A DNA stretch of 64,000 nucleotides. Origin: Cavia porcellus (lineage: Eukaryota > Chordata > Mammalia > Rodentia > Caviidae). The notes under the pieces were generated by a model, which searched no databases, had not been told where the DNA came from, and saw nothing but the letters and a program-made list of their open reading frames with translations. How positions within the stretch are numbered: the stretch's first letter is position 1; every line of letters starts with the position of its first letter. The position numbers and the translations under genes were made by a program. Positions 47,689-59,546 of the stretch are shown here, piece by piece. The stretch spans positions 99,356,123-99,420,122 of the forward strand of contig NW_026947486.1 in the NCBI RefSeq assembly GCF_034190915.1. The letters run 5' to 3'.

Positions 47689-48042
47689 TCAGAAGTGAAG
47701 CTGGGGCAAAAGAAAGCTGTGCTCAGCCCAGGCAGTCATTTCAGTGAGTACCAAGGACACTGACACCTTATTCCAGTCACTATTTCTATTGTTTGAAGAG
47801 TGAGAATGACTCTGCTGCACACCTCTGACCTTGTTTCGGGGTCCTGATCTCAAAAACACTGAGTCATGCTGACTTTGCAGCAACATTTCCATCTGGCTTT
47901 TACCATGTTTGCCAACACTTGCAGTGGACAGAACTGGACTGGCAGGAACTGTGGGCTGCTTGCAGTGCTTCTCAAGAGCTTTTTTTGGATCTACTGTAGC
48001 GGCTAATAACATATGAGTGTAAGTGGAACCATTTCTGACTAA
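47689..48042 (-). other. possible coding exon or pseudogene fragment
   Basis: On the minus strand the frame stays open well upstream of the ATG at 48012 and continues to a stop at 47689. At 48059-48039 a long pyrimidine run ends in TTTAG, a good 3' splice-site shape. The sequence after it reads RNGSTYTHMLLAATVDPKKA and continues as a balanced, non-repetitive peptide. GTAAAA near 47906 could be a weak donor. No family is recognised, and a chance ORF of this length is possible. Confidence 0.25.
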
Positions 48043-49611
48043 ACAAAAAGGGGGAAAATGGAAGCTGTGGACAAAATGCTGGTGCAGAAACGTATCTGTG
48101 CAATGGAGCTGGAGGACACTTTTTTGGGAGGAGTCCTGGGGACCTCTCCTAAAGTAACAGCTTAGGCCAGTGTGCCTTCAAATCATTCCCCTTGCATACC
48201 TCATGACAAGTTCTCTGCTTTGCAGATGTAGCTGGGCTCACATAAGTTTTTTTTTTTTTTTTCAGTCTCCAGTATGTGAGATTCAGTGCCTATTATGGAT
48301 TAAAAACTGGTGGTCAACTTAAGGCCAGCAGAATTAAATCATCATGGTGCTGAGCATAGATGTTTCATTAAGGAAATTGCCTCCATAAATAGAGACTTCT
48401 AGAGGGAAAAGGAAGGCTTTGAGTCTATGAGGCATTGTGGGTTCTCCTATGTGCTTTGCTTGAGCCTTTGGTTCTCCTGGATTAGCTCTGGTCCCTACAT
48501 CGAGCATTGCTTCCTGGCTCCAGAGAGGAAGATGTGTGCCATTTAACCTCCAGGACAGCTCATAATGCAGGCTTCCTGGCATGTCCTCAACTGTGCTTAT
48601 CATCAGAGGAGCTCAGGACCTCTGTGTCACTTAGGATGGCTGTGGCGCTTTTCAGGACAGCCCTGGTCCTTATTATGAGCATGAATTTTCGGCTCCAGAG
48701 TAAAATCCTCAGCCTCTAAGCACATCGGCTTCACTTCGCTGTCATGGACTTTCTAAATTCCATCACCGACATTTGGGCCTTCCAGGCACGGATCTGTAAA
48801 ACGGACTGGTGTGAGTCCTTTTCGTGGGCTCTAGATCTCCAGTTGGACTTATGGGAGGCATTATCATGGGCTCTGTCTTTTCATCTGGACCCATGTAAGA
48901 CACTGCTGAGGGATTTGGGCCCTTGGCTGAATATTCGGTGTCTTGGAAGCTATGAAGGGATTTCTTGCACTTCCTTGTGTTAACTCTGGGTGATCATCAT
49001 AAAATAATATTATAAATTCCAGGTTCTGATTCTAATTGGTCTCCTCACAACACCTGACTACAACAATGGCCCACAAATCCTTCTCCCTGTCATGTTTTAG
49101 TGTCACTCCTCTCATTAACAAAGCAGGAATTATAGCTGGGATGTTAGAAGTTGTGAAAATCATGTGCAGTCATGTATGTGAAGGACGAAGCACAAAGGAG
49201 GTGTTTAAGACATTTGGGGCATGAACCCTGAATTCACTTCCTAGAGAAAAGCATTAAGGTGGTTGTATAAACTCTTCCCCTAACCACCGCTGTTGTACCC
49301 CTGAGCAAACTGATGTATTTTTTCACAATGTCTCTTACAGTGTGTTTATTGGACATCTTCTAGGAAGCCATACCTCAAATTCTAATGGAAAAGCAGAGGC
49401 AGCCTAGGACCAGGCCTTTCCCATCTTCCAAGCCACCTTGTGTCCTGGCCAGCTGGGACACCTCACATGGAGCCTGGCAGGGCTCAGCACTGAGTACCTA
49501 TCAGGACTTGACATCATTTGCAAATGATGAAGCCAGAGGCCGTTTATCTGGCAATGCCAAAGAGGTTTCTGCTTTTTTATTTTAGGTGAAATTACTTCTC
49601 TTGAGGATGGA
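48043..49611. other. unassigned GC-richer sequence
   Basis: A T-run lies at 48247-48262. 48480-48700 contains a diverged duplication. Several plus-strand ORFs of 62-79 codons (48507, 48744, 49036, 49385) have no recognised domain. Confidence 0.4.
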
Positions 49612-49700
49612 GAATGCAGCTGGGTATTTAGCTCTCTAGCACAAGTGTCTACCTGGCAAGTGAGATTTCCTGAGTTTGATTCCCAAAAACAAAAAACTAA
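49612..49700 (+). mobile_element. ID-type SINE
   Basis: 'agctgggtatttagctctct', 'gtctacctggcaagtgag' and 'cctgagtttgattccc', then an A-rich tail. A tRNA-derived SINE. Confidence 0.7.
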
Positions 49701-49714
49701 AGAGAATGAGGAAT

Positions 49715-49852
49715 AAACCACTGAGGTTTAGGTGGAGACGTCTGACAATATAAAGGCAGATACTTGCAAGTTTGACACCTACCTGGGCTACAAAATGAGC
49801 TCAAAGCCACACATAACTGCAGAGTGAGACCCTGTCTCAAAAGGCCAAATAA
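49715..49852 (+). mobile_element. B1-type SINE
   Basis: A diverged start is followed by 'gacacctacctgggctac', 'aaatgagctcaaagccac' and 'gagaccctgtctcaaaagg'. It lies directly downstream of the ID element, so the pair looks like an ID-B1 tandem. Confidence 0.75.
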
Positions 49853-49859
49853 TTAAATT

Positions 49860-51775
49860 ATTAATTTTTAAAAACATAAAATTGAGATAAATACCTTCTG
49901 TTTTAATAATTCTGTGGGGTTTTATCATGAATGGTTGTTGAACATTGTCCAAATGTTTTTCTTCATCTAATGAGGTGATCATGTTGATTTTGTTCTTAGT
50001 TCTATAAATATGGTTTATTACTTTTCTTGACTTCTATATATTGCATCCTCCCTATATCCCTGCAAACCTGGGATGAGTCCTACTTGGTAGTACTGTAGTA
50101 TAGTTTTCATAATTTGCTGCAACTTTTTACCAGTATCATACTGAGTATTTTTGCCTCTATGTGCATTAAAGAGATTGGCCTATACTTCTCTTTCTTGATT
50201 GGATCTCTGTCTGGTTTGGATAGCAGGGTAATGCTTCCAGGAATGACTTGAAAAGTATTGCTTTCCTTTCAATTTCATTAAAGTTTTTGAGGAATAGTGG
50301 TATTAGATATCCCTTAAAGTTCTTGAAGAATTCAGCATTGACTTCATCAGCACCTGAGCTCTTCTTTGTTGGTAGACTGTATATTAATTCTTTAATTTCA
50401 TGAACTGATATGGGATTACATAGAATATTTTATATCTTCACTTAGATTTGATAATTCATATGTATCTAGGAATCTGTCCATATCTTCTGAGCTTTCCATC
50501 TTACTAGAGCACAGGTTGTCAAAGTAGGTACTGATGATTCTACGGATTTCAGCAAGATCTCTTGTGATTTTGATCTTTTCATTTCCAATTGCAGGGATTT
50601 GAGTCTTCCTTTTCTTTCTAAAATAAGACTGTCTACGGTTTTATTTTATTTAATTTTTCAGTGAATCTTTGATTCATTGATTCTTTGTATTTTTTTACCC
50701 TCAGTTCCAATAATTTCTGTTCTGATATTCAAAATTCTCTTCCTCATATGAATTTTGAGATTGACTTGCCTTTCTTTTCTACAAGCATGAGATTCAACAT
50801 TACATTCTTTATTTGAGCTCACTCAGTATTTCTGATGTCCGAATTCATTGCTATAAATTTTCATCTTAGAACTGAAGTCATTGTGTCCCATAAATTCCAG
50901 TGTATATTATGTGCATTATTGTTTAATTGTAGAAACTGTTTAATGTCTCTTTTATTTCATCTTTGCCCCATTGGTTGTTGAGGAAGTTATCACTTAATTT
51001 CCAGCTGTGTATTCCTTTTTGTGATTTCTTCTGTCAATTTTTTCAAACTTCACTGTAAATTTGTGTGGGATCACTTTAAGCCCTGTGCATTTACTTATGC
51101 ATGTTCTATGAGCAAGTATGTGGTTTGTTTTGGAGAGATTCCCTTGTGCTCCTGAGAACCATATCTATTATATTGTTGTGTGATGGAATACACTGTAGAT
51201 ATCCACTGAGCCAATTTGTTCAAATGTTTGATTCAGCTGTGATATTTCTTGTTGATTTTTTGTCTGGTTGTTCTGTCTATGCAGTTATATTTTGAAATCT
51301 ATTTGTGATCATGGCACATGGAAGTTCTCCCAGTACAATTGTACTAGTGCTTATTCCATATTTAATATTCATTTGCTTTGTTATAAAACAAATAATTTGT
51401 TACATCAGATTTGGATTCCAGTGTTTTTATGATGGTTATATGGATTAAGTTTCATACTGGACCATTCCTTTGAGAAGTACATGGTGACTTCTGCATCTCT
51501 TCTGATCAATCTTGGCTAGAAATCTACTTTGTTTGCAAATAAAGAATCTAGGCCTGTTTTTTCCAGGTTCCTGTTGCACGTAGAATTGATTTTTATCCTA
51601 TATTTCTCTGTATACATTATTTTAGTTAAATGAGTTTCCTGTGTGGAGAATACTGTTAGATTTTGTTCCTCCATCCATTATTCCAATGGATTGATGAATT
51701 TGATTGATGAATTGAGACCACACACATTGTTAGTTATGACTGGTATGTACTGACTTATTTTGTAATATTACTATT
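49860..51775 (-). pseudogene. L1 ORF2 5' two-thirds, antisense
   Basis: Minus-strand ORF2. The reverse transcriptase side shows LDEEKHLDNVQQPFMIK (about 49970-49920). Going up come the inter-domain and endonuclease parts, with 'tatggtttgttttggaga' and 'tggtcaaatg'-type text up to about 51775. No frame stays open. The 3' third and 3' UTR are missing at 49860, next to the B1. Confidence 0.7.
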
Positions 51776-52410
51776 TTCCTGTTATTGATTCCCTTTCTTT
51801 ACTTTCTCTTTAAGTGTTTGATTCGCTTTGTGGATTGATTCTATTGGGAAGATTGCATTGTTGTCTTTTTCTAGAATATCCCTCAGAAACTTCTGGAGTC
51901 CTGGTTTGGTTTTAATAAATTTCTCCAAGTGCTCTTCATCATGGATGTATCTTATTTCTCCATCAGTTTTGAAAGATATCTTTGTGAGACACATCAATGA
52001 GAGTTAGGTTTCTTTTCTTTTAGGCTTCAAATAATTCATGTTCCCCATGATGTAAGGCATTGTGTGGAGAAGTCTGCTTTAATTCTGATGGGTATTATTT
52101 AAACAGCTTTTGATTTTCTAACTGCTTTGAATTCTGTAATATTAACTACTATAAGCCTTTGTAAAGTTTTATTTCTGAACATGGCTAACTGGGATTCTAT
52201 ATGCTTCACTTATCTGAATGTCAAATTATTTTTCCATAATTCACAAATTTTCTCCTACAATGTCTGAGAACATTTTTTTCATATCCATTGTACTATATTC
52301 TAAATTTTACTTTATTACAATTATCCTCATATTATTCATCTTTCTATTGTCTATCAGCCTTGAATTGAGTTTTCACAGTTCTTTGCTACATCTAAGTAGC
52401 TAAAAACAGT
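51776..52410 (-). pseudogene. L1 ORF1 fragment, antisense
   Basis: The ORF at 51997-51782 reads KISFKTDGEIRYIHDEEHLE and continues with KTKPGLQKFL, the C-terminal end of L1 ORF1p. Sequence to about 52410 resembles the preceding part, as in the copy at 41.1-41.4 kb. It lies upstream of ORF2 on the same strand, so the L1 order is intact. Confidence 0.75.
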
Positions 52411-52429
52411 ACAATTCTTGTACATGAAT

Positions 52430-53049
52430 TAAAAAGACACTTAGAACTGAGAAAAACAGTATCTTTCACAATAACATCAAGAAAAATGAAATAATTAGGA
52501 AGAATCCTAACACAAGAAGTAAAATAATTTTATGTCAAAAGTATAGTACTCCAAAAAAGGAAACTGAAGGAGATATCAGAAAATGGAAAGAGATTCCTTG
52601 CTCTTAGATACACAGAGCTAAGGTATTGAAAATGGCCTTACATCCAAAATTGTTATATAGACTTAATTTTGTTTCAATTAAAATCCCAATGGAATAGCTG
52701 TCAGAACTAGAGAAAATGATTGTGCAACGCATGTGAAACCACGGTGGACCAGGAATGGCAAAAGAAGTTCTGGGCAGCAAGGGCAGGGCAGGAGACATCA
52801 CAATGCAGTATTATTTGAAGTTATACTACAAAGTTACAGTGATTAAAAACTACAGGAGAATAGCAAAAAAGGAGACACTTAGAACAATGCAACAGAATAA
52901 AGTACTCATAAAGTACCCCAAGCACACTCAGCTACTTTATCTTTGACAGTGGGGCTAAAGAACAGTGATCTTCTCTCAAAGAAAGGTACCCTCTCTAACA
53001 TATTGTGCTAGAGAAACTTGCTTGCCATTTGCCAAACATCCATATTTCT
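52430..53049 (+). pseudogene. old L1 ORF2 C-terminal half, sense (left part)
   Basis: 'ctttcacaataacatcaag', 'gatatcagaaaatggaaag', 'aattaaaatcccaatgg' and a frame reading QYYLKLYYKVTVIKNY match the region after the reverse transcriptase. It stops at 53049 because another L1 has inserted, and resumes at 54915. Confidence 0.75.
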
Positions 53050-54899
53050 TTTTTTTTTTTTTTTTTATTTAAGAGGTAAAAGAGAAAAACACAAAACAAA
53101 CCAAAGCGGCGTAAGGGTACACGCAATACAGAACTACAAAACAAAACAAAACAAAAAACCATAACAGTAAGAAATTACCTGCTAGTAGATTACACACTAT
53201 TTTCTTGAAAATAGTTCCTCAAATCACAGTATCAAAGAACACAAGGTGGACATTCAAACAGGGAGACTGCAAACAGCTGTGTTCAATGTTCCAAAAACAT
53301 TGATAAAGTCAGCTATTTAACACCCCCAAACACACTTGCTGTTATATCCGTTAGAGCTCCTTTTCTTTTTTTTTTTTCCCTCTCTATTTTACAACAAAAT
53401 TTACACATCTTGGATTTTATTACTCCTTAGTGCTTATTACTTTCTTTGGGGGGGGGGAGAATACAGTCAAATATGGCAAAACAAAGCTGTCAGTCAATAC
53501 CAAGGATAGACGTAGCACATGGTGTAGAACAGAGTACAAGTTTATCAACAATGGTTATCAACGTTGTCCCTTGTTTCCTTAAAAAGAATTGTCTATCTTA
53601 TTAGATATTATAAAGTTGGACCAAACAGTAGAGAACAAGACCAATAAAACTTAGGCATTGTAAACATTACAGGACTTCCAAAGAAGACAATAGTCAAACC
53701 ATAATGGGTATCTTAGTGAATCTTAATTGTCTTCAAAGTAGTTGCCTATGTCTTCAAACTTGATACTATCATATAGAATGGAACAGAGTCTAATCAGTCA
53801 AAACAAGATCGTGGGAGTACTACAGGACTTCAAAACAAGTTAATAGGAAATTGAAAAGAGTTACTATTTATATATCCTAATTTTTTTGAATTTTTTCTTT
53901 AATTAAGACAAACATAAGAAATGACTAAATAATTTTTTTTGAAACAATAAGGGGGAGATTGAGATAAAACAGGACATAACAATATAACAATAGAGGTCAC
54001 AGCATGACTGTTTCAATAACCTAGTACTTCACCACCTTATAACCTGACTTAATAGTAGTTACCATAGTGTCTTTTTCCTTGAAATATTTGGGTAAAACTT
54101 CATATACTCTAGCTTCAAATATTTTCATATCAAGAAGCCCAGAATAAAGCCTTTCTAATTAATGAGTGAAAACTTTATAAGGCTTCAAGGCCACCTAATG
54201 TGGAATCATGATTACCACATATTTTTATATATTTGAATCATTACTTACATTAGGGAAACTATTCGGTATTCACACATGCGAAATTGATTTATTTCACTTA
54301 TGAGTATGGTCTCAAGCTGTGCCCATTTATTGATAAATATCTCAATGTGATCCTTCTTTATAGCTGAATAATACTCCATTGTATAGAAATACCACTATTT
54401 TTTATCCATTCCTCAGTTGATGGGCACTTGGGTTGTTTCCAAGATCTGGCGATTACAAATTGTGCTGCTATAAACATAGGTGCACATATATCACTGTGGT
54501 ATGATGCTTTCAGTTCTTCTGGGAATATGCCTAGAAGTGGAATAGCTGGAATAAATGGGATTTCCAGTCCCAACTTTTTGAGAAATCTCCAGACAGATCT
54601 CCACAAAGGCTGTACCAGTCTACACTCCCACCAGCAGTGCAGGAGAGTTCCTTTTTCCCCACAGCCTCTCCAGCATTTGTTGTCGGTTTTCTTGATCCTG
54701 GCCATTCTTTCAGGAGTGAGATGGTATCTCAGTGTGGTTTTAATTTGCATTTCTCTAATGACCAATGATGATGAGCATTTTTTCATGTATTTATTTGCCA
54801 TTTGCATTTCTTCATCTGAGAATTGCATATTCATCTCAGATGCCCATTTTTGGATTGGATCTTTGAATTTCGGAGGTCTGAGTTTCTTTAATTCTTTGT
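53050..54899 (-). mobile_element. 5'-truncated L1 insertion with 15-bp target-site duplication
   Basis: The insertion starts with a poly-T run (53050-53066, the reversed poly-A tail). The 3' UTR follows (to about 54240), then the end of ORF2 (54240-54898). The sequence aacatccatatttct occurs exactly at 53035-53049 and 54900-54914. The ORF at 54834-54358 is open for 158 codons. It includes the L1 ORF2 cysteine-rich motif with Cys-x3-Cys-x7-His-x4-Cys spacing, in [18 protein letters not shown]. It is one of the youngest elements in the window. Being 5'-truncated, it cannot encode a full ORF2. Confidence 0.92.
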
Positions 54900-54914
54900 A
54901 ACATCCATATTTCT

Positions 54915-55620
54915 AAACATACATACAGCAAAAATTGAAATGAGTCAAATTTCTAAATATAAAAAAAAATCTGCTGTGACATAAAATAAGTAAATCTCTG
55001 GACATAGATGTAGGCAAAAACTTTATGAACACAACCCAAATCACACAGGAATATCAAGAATCACCAACAGTGATCTCATCACATTAAAAAGCTATTGCAT
55101 AGCAGTAGAAATCACCAACAGAGTAAAGACATAGGACAGTCCATAGAATGGGAAATCTTTTTAACACTTATTCCTCAGACAAAGGACTAGTATCTGGAAT
55201 AAATCAAAACTTTAAAATGTCAGACTTCCCCCAAATAAAGATCCAATCCAAAAATGGGCATCTGAAATGACTAGATATTTCTCAGATGAAGAAGAATAAA
55301 GAGAAAATGAATATACGAAATTTCTTGAGAAAAACAAATTAGAATATCACTGAGAGTCCATGTCCCTCAAGAAAGATTGAATATCATCAAAATATTAACC
55401 AATAACAAGTGCTGCTGTGGCTGTGGGGGAAAAGGAACATTTCTATAGTGTTGGGGAGAACTAAACTGATGCAACCACTATGGAAATCAATATGGAGATT
55501 CCTCAAAACACTAAAACTAAAGGTTCCATTTGATACAACTTTGGCCCTTCTACCTTTCTTCTCCAAAGTATCAAAAGTGTCATTCCACACTGATATATCC
55601 ATATCCAGGCATATGCACCT
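54915..55620 (+). pseudogene. old L1 ORF2 C-terminal end, sense (right part)
   Basis: It resumes the L1 interrupted at 53049: 'aaaaagctattgcatagcag', 'tagatatttctcagatgaag', 'ggctgtgggggaaaaggaac' and 'gcaaccactatggaaatc'. The text ends near 55620 without a 3' UTR. Confidence 0.75.
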
Positions 55621-56720
55621 GCAGTCCTGCCTTGATTGTGAAGACCAGAAGAGAGCCCAGCAGGTCCCCTAAGGGGCCTGCCTGCCTGTGCTCTGTGGGA
55701 GCCCTAGGTGCACTCAGCGCCATGGGTCGAGCCCCCAACCAAAGGCACAGCTCTATCTGGCCCACAGGGTCTTCCAGGAGCCCGTGGATGGCATGGAAGT
55801 TGCAGTGGAACTCCACCGCTGATTGGCATCTAAAGGCCCATCTACACAGGTGCTGTGTGCGTCACCTGCTATATCTTGGGGGAAATGTTAAGGCGCCTTG
55901 CATCCCCCTCATTCTCTCGGGAGGACGCTGTTCATGTGAGTGAGCTCCGCACAGGTTTTCAGGTTAGACAGTCATGCAGGTCCCTGAAAATGTCCAGGGT
56001 GGTGTGAACAGAAGGAAGAGCGACACTGGTGCACCAGGTGGGCCTGGACGCCCTGGAACCACTGGAGACAGGGAAGGTGCAAGAACAGAAGGTGCTGTGC
56101 CCTGAGAATGTCATCAGAACCAGGCGACAGCGCAGGGTCCAGCGTCCGGGAGAGGCATCTGGGCCTTGGCTGGAAACGCAGCTTATAAACAACTGGAGAT
56201 GTATCCACCCTGAGGAACGAGCTGGAGGGGTCCAGGACCCACGGGTGTGTGGTTGGGGTAAAGAGGGTCCCCTCAGAGTCAGAAGAGGAGGAGGGAACCC
56301 CAGGGGCTGGAGGAAGCAGGCTGAGGTGAGGCGGAGCTACCAGGGGCAGGGGGCCAAAGAGACTCTGCAAGGTGGTCAGGTGGCCAGATGGAGAAAGCAG
56401 CCTCCGTCACAGTCGCCTTAACCAGGTGTCCACCAGCTGCCTCATTGTGCCTTTCTGCTACTCTGTGGAACCTGATGTTACCTGAATGCTCCTGGCTCAG
56501 GGACCTGAGTACCTTGCACATGGAGTTTAAAGAGAGCTCACAGTGAGCGACCACAACCTGCATGTGTAAGCGGTGGGCGGCGGTGGGCTGCGGGGAGGGG
56601 CAGCATGTATCTGGGGCTGACAGGGCATCCAGGGGACAGGCTCAGACCCTAGAGCATTAGTCTAAGGAGAAGGTTTTGTTTGCAGGTCCTAAAACGGGCG
56701 CTGTAAGTGGTAAGTCGAGG
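55621..56720. other. GC-rich block of unknown origin
   Basis: GC content and CpG number rise sharply compared with both sides. Open frames of more than 90 codons exist on both strands (55530-55943 plus, 56029-56421 plus, 56370-55972 minus, 56563-56279 minus). The minus frames are rich in Ser, Pro and Leu. I cannot assign a family. It could be a decayed retrocopy, an L1 or LTR promoter region, or a real exon or CpG-rich regulatory segment. Confidence 0.4.
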
Positions 56721-57022
56721 ACTGGCAGAGAAAAACAGATCTGAGCACTGTTGGCGTGATTCTATTTCCGTGCCCTTTAGTCAGTTAGCTGCAGAAAATT
56801 CCCGCCTTTTGGAGGCTTATGAGACCACCTTCATGAACCAGCTTTGCATGGTGACTCCTCTGTTGGAAGATTAGTTTCTCTAGGGTCTGAATAAGCATCA
56901 GCTGCAAAAAAGGATTTAGTGTTCTTTATTTACCTTCCAGCCCTGGGCAGTGACTTCCCTGGGGCAGGGATTCCTGAGGTGCCCTGCCACTTTCTTTGGG
57001 CGGCCCCATTGCTTCTCTGCAC

Positions 57023-57035
57023 TGCCCCCTAGTGC
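57023..57035 (-). promoter_or_regulatory. CTCF-like motif
   Basis: tgccccctagtgc matches the reverse complement of the CTCF core with one mismatch at its edge. It is a motif match only and may be fortuitous. It lies 300 bases from the GC-rich block. Confidence 0.3.
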
Positions 57036-57703
57036 AATAACGTTTGTTCACGCAGAAAATACATTGAACAGCTGTTCCATGTCCGAGTTTCTTTTCAGCC
57101 TTTGGTCACCCACATTCTCCTGTCATTGTTTTCAGGGCATGAGATATTCTGGGATTTAGACAAGGTAACTGAGGTCAATTTAGGAAATGGAAAAACATAA
57201 AAATCAACTAGGTCTTGCTGTTCAGCATTAACTACTCTCAGCATTTTAAAACACATATGTACTTTGAGAATTGATCTCATAGCTGAAATATGTCACAACT
57301 GAAAAATGCAAAAGATTTCATTTGCAATCTAATGTTAGATTTTTCTCTGAAAATTTTCCATGTGACATGAGTTTGACCTCTTTCTAAAAAAAAAGTTCAA
57401 AACCATGTTGTTGACTGCAAGCAAAATATATATACTATAGTGTAATAGTTGAACATTTAAAGTCCCCACAGTCCTTCCACTCACCATGTTGGATTGTGCA
57501 CATGTGCATCTGCATGCATGGTGGTGTGCTTAGCATTCATTCCAGCTCATACAAACACACTTCTTTACTCATCCACCTACCAATTTGAGGCTCTATATCT
57601 ATAGTGCAAAATCTCTCTCCAGGAATGGTGTTCTCCCACCATAACACCAGTTTCCTCACAGCTTTGTTGCCAGATCTTTTCCTTGGTATAAAATCAAGCA
57701 AAC

Positions 57704-57725
57704 GGAAAAAAAAAAAAAAAAAAAA
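57704..57725 (+). repeat. poly-A run
   Basis: A run of about 20 A. No SINE or retrocopy body is recognised immediately upstream. Confidence 0.85.
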
Positions 57726-59069
57726 CTACAAAATTAGTTACTTACTTCCCAGGTGAACAGCAAACAATTCAGAAACTCTGGGAAAAATATCGTGGCTTTA
57801 TTTTCCTGGGTCAGATCAGTGAAGAAAACCATTCGGACAGCCAGTTGACTTTCTGGGATAGAAATTGTTACAGTGTTGGGAAAAAATACTTAGAAGTAAA
57901 ATCATCTGGCAACTGAGCTGGAACAAACCTGCACAAACATAGAAAACAGCATTATGGTTGAATAAGAGTGTGATGCCCTGCGCAACACTCTGTCTGCTAG
58001 GAGACTGCACGGGCAGCAGTCTTCCCCTTTTCTGCAGCTAGGCAGATGCACCCACTCCACACCCATCCTCAGCAAGGACAGGCTGGACAGCCCATCACTC
58101 ACACATAGTTTGTCTGCAGTGTATATGGTGACTGGTGACCCTATGTGTATGAGTCACTCGATGTAATGGGCTGAGGGTCTCTGTCTTCCCATATACTACA
58201 CATTTATGTCCTAAGCAGTCTGTAGTTATATGCAGGGATTTCATCTCTCAGGGTGGAGTGAAGGAAAAGGAGGCCCTGAGTTTGCTAGTCTGATGCAGTG
58301 TGTCTGTTATCCTTTTAACAAAATACAGAGACTCTGTTGCCCTCTCAGGGCACAGGTGCTAACCAAAGACAATGAGAGTGCTGCAAATAAGCCAGGGCCA
58401 GAGTACTCACCAAAAAGTGTTTACCAACACTTTCATTATGCAAAGGTGCCTCTAGAAGAGTGAGAAAATAAGTCTCTTTTCTTAACCAATCAGCAGGTGA
58501 GGAGTATTGATACGGCTGCCTCAGCAGATTAAGCAAAATTTCCTTTGTCCAAAGGAAATATATTTTGTATATTTTAAATTTCATTTTAATTGGTGTATTT
58601 TTGTAGTACATAATTTTTGCATTCCTTGCTGGAGGTGCTACATGTGCATATTACAAATACTATAATAGGACCTAGGTTAACCAATGGGGTAACACTACGA
58701 CCCTCCACAGAAAAGTGATGATAGGGACACTATCTTCCTTGACATTCACATTTCAAAGAGATGGTTCTTAGGTCCTAGAAAAATACCTTACTTGTTGCTA
58801 ATGGTGGCAAGATGCCTTTTTACCTCTTTTATCTTTGAAAAATATTCATATCCCTTTCAGAGACAGAGAAAGATTTTACAACTTTCCCTAATAGAGACTT
58901 TAGCAAGAGGAGAAGTTGCCTCTACTCTAGGAAGAATTAACCCTCTTAGCCTTAATTTGTACATATACTCACAATAGTGCTGTAGTATATATTTTACAGT
59001 ATCTTTAAAACATGCTATGCTCAGATTATGTAATTATTTTAGATTTATCAAGTTATCTACATACATGAC

Positions 59070-59546
59070 TGTAGTGGTTGATTGATTCTGTCAACTTGAG
59101 ATATTTAGAAGATTAACTAATTGGGTTTAGCAATTCTACACCTAAGAATGTAATAGAAGACCCACCCTAGGGTGGATCATCACCTGGGGGATAAAAGGGA
59201 AGGAGGAAGGACAAATGCATGCCATTCTTCAGAGAAGGTCCAATCCTCCCCTTTGGTTTGTACATCTTCTCTTGGCTAGACTCTTCACTTTCCAGCATAG
59301 ACTGTTCAGTCTTTCATCTTACAGCCTTCAGCCTTCTGTCCCAGACCCATCAGCCTGCTGGAGTGGACTTGCACAAGACACTAGGGTGAACTACAGACCT
59401 TGAATTGAATTCTTCAGGCTCCACAGTGTAGGCAGCCGCTGCATGCTTCCTCATCTAACTCTGTGGCTGACCATCATAAGCCTATCTTGTTGTTTAGGTA
59501 TATCTCATGTTATATCTGTTCTCTCTAGTAAATCCCTGACTAATAC
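59070..59546 (+). mobile_element. 5' LTR of an ERVL/MaLR-class element
   Basis: It begins TGTAGTGGTTGATTGATTC and has 'ctgtcaacttgagatat'. It ends with 'ccctgactaataca', the classic end of these LTRs. The text that follows, 'gaatttggtaactaggagtg', matches a leucine-tRNA-type primer binding site of ERVL-class elements. It does not resemble the LTR at the other end of the element. Confidence 0.65.

Larger units (their letters stand above)
56721..59069. other. unassigned sequence
   Basis: No coding region is recognised. A CTCF-like motif lies at 57023-57035 and an A-run at 57704-57725. Small ORFs (for example 58345-58611 minus) have no signature. Confidence 0.4.

Noticed and set aside
54428..54901. 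157-codon plus-strand ORF
   Set aside because: Antisense of the open L1 ORF2 C-terminal frame in the young insertion.
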